DNA from: Heyndrickxia coagulans 36D1
Lineage (GTDB): Bacteria; Bacillota; Bacilli; Bacillales; Bacillaceae_C
Length of the DNA stretch: 64,000 nucleotides
Assembly (NCBI RefSeq): GCF_000169195.2
Contig: NC_016023.1
Span: 496,001-560,000, forward strand
Direction of reading: 5' to 3'
The position numbers and the translations under genes were made by a program. Every line of letters starts with the position of its first letter. The stretch's first letter is position 1. Shown here in pieces: positions 63,456-64,000 of the stretch. The notes under the pieces were generated by a model. That model did not search any database and was not told the DNA's origin. It saw only the letters and a list, made by a program, of their open reading frames with translations.

Positions 63456-63767
63456 TTTGATCAGCCCTTTTCCGTTAAAGATTGCGGGCCATATAAAACG
63501 GCCCGGTGTACCCGTCTGAGCTAAAAGTTACGGAATGTGATCTGCAGCCCCCTATATGCGTCAAAAGCGTATGCTAAAAATGTTGGAACGCGTTGCCGGC
63601 TCCTGTTCCCCGCGGCCGCGCCAAACGCTTCCGGAATCCGCAGCCGGCCTGAAAGCCACGTAAAAAACCGGCCTGCTGTTTGGTGTGCGCGGTACATTCC
63701 GGAAGGCGTTTAGCAGCCCGCACCCTTTCACCGTGAACATGCGCAAAAAAAGGTTGGAACGGACCGC
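63456..63767. other. Gap between galT and galM
   Basis: About 310 bases without a gene. Unusual for an operon interior. A 61-codon minus-strand frame (63561-63746) has no ribosome site. CGGAATGTGATCTGCAG and CCGGAAGGCG elements show no recognisable structure. Confidence 0.4.
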
Positions 63768-64000
63768 CTACAACTTACGCAAAAAATTCCGGAATGCCTG
63801 TTTTCCTCTTTCGTCCCGTTTAAAGACGCCGGCGTGCTGCAAAACTTGCAAGAAGACTTTGCCCACTTCGTTGCGGACGATGCCTTCCACGTTTTCCGCT
63901 GCCACCGTGCCTTCGTATTTTTTCTTTAAACCGTTTGCCCAGTCAAGATGGTAGGCGGCAATGGCGTTCGGCTGCCCGAGCAAATATTTATCCACTTCGG
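63768..64000 (-). CDS. galT: Galactose-1-phosphate uridylyltransferase, C-terminus only (cut by window end)
   Basis: The last 77 residues of a type 2 GalT: DWANGLKKKYEG, NEVGKVFLQVLQHAGVFKRDERGKQAF and the end RNFLRKL match the Firmicutes GalT C-terminus. The frame stays open to base 64000, so the 5' part lies outside the window. In the Leloir pathway GalT makes UDP-galactose and glucose-1-P. It fits with galM and the lacI-type gene downstream. Confidence 0.85.
   Translation of the reverse strand, partial: EVDKYLLGQPNAIAAYHLDWANGLKKKYEGTVAAENVEGIVRNEVGKVFLQVLQHAGVFKRDERGKQAFRNFLRKL

Overview
The window reads as one continuous piece of a low-to-mid G+C Bacillaceae chromosome. Gene order, strong GGAGG-type ribosome binding sites, frequent GTG/TTG starts, a SAM-I riboswitch, sigma-D type flagellar promoters and a frameshifted prfB all point to a motile Bacillus-like organism. 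Heyndrickxia (Bacillus) coagulans or a close relative is my best guess from gene content; no search was run. No rRNA, tRNA or CRISPR array was found.

Layout: 1-4822 carries ctpB and a methionine unit (S-box riboswitch, metY, ACT-less hom). 4922-13332 carries cls, a coiled-coil M23 peptidase, ftsX/ftsE, a small membrane protein, cccB, a YitT-type membrane protein and prfB with its +1 frameshift. secA follows, then a cytosolic-type gamma-glutamyltransferase that separates secA from hpf. 19252-22484 is fliT-fliS-fliD-flaG behind a sigma-D-like promoter. 22785-29640 is an accessory stretch: a Gly/Trp-rich small protein, mpg, a TnpB element with a small ribbon-helix-helix gene, an unknown gene, a Lon-family protease, a tiny charged ORF and a decayed frame. 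29779-36148 returns to the flagellar late regulon: hag, csrA, fliW, flgL, flgK, flgN, flgM, yvyF. It is followed by comFC-comFA, degV, an APC permease, degU-degS, yvyE and tagO. The right part holds a class B PBP lipoprotein, a methyl-accepting protein, a 52-bp hairpin repeat array, a LysM-NlpC/P60 hydrolase, nagA-nagB-nagR with a tandemly copied nagA 3' end, an MFS exporter, metA, manA, a VOC protein, cvfB, small genes, ydjO, and galT(partial)-galM-lacI.

How the genes work together: MetA (Glu111 form) should make O-acetylhomoserine, which MetY converts to homocysteine; Hom supplies homoserine, and the S-box senses SAM. FlgM holds sigma-D in check. Sigma-D-like promoters sit before flaG, hag and flgM, and the hag leader carries CsrA sites next to a fliW-csrA pair, so the flagellin feedback loop appears intact. 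FtsEX lies directly upstream of an EnvC/PcsB-like M23 peptidase that it may control. NagA/NagB/NagR form a self-regulated GlcNAc catabolic operon.

The parts least explained by known genes are the TnpB element with its divergent RHH gene and inverted-repeat operator candidate, the 52-bp hairpin array at 50094-50421, and the in-frame 129-bp copies of the nagA 3' end at 53377-53755.
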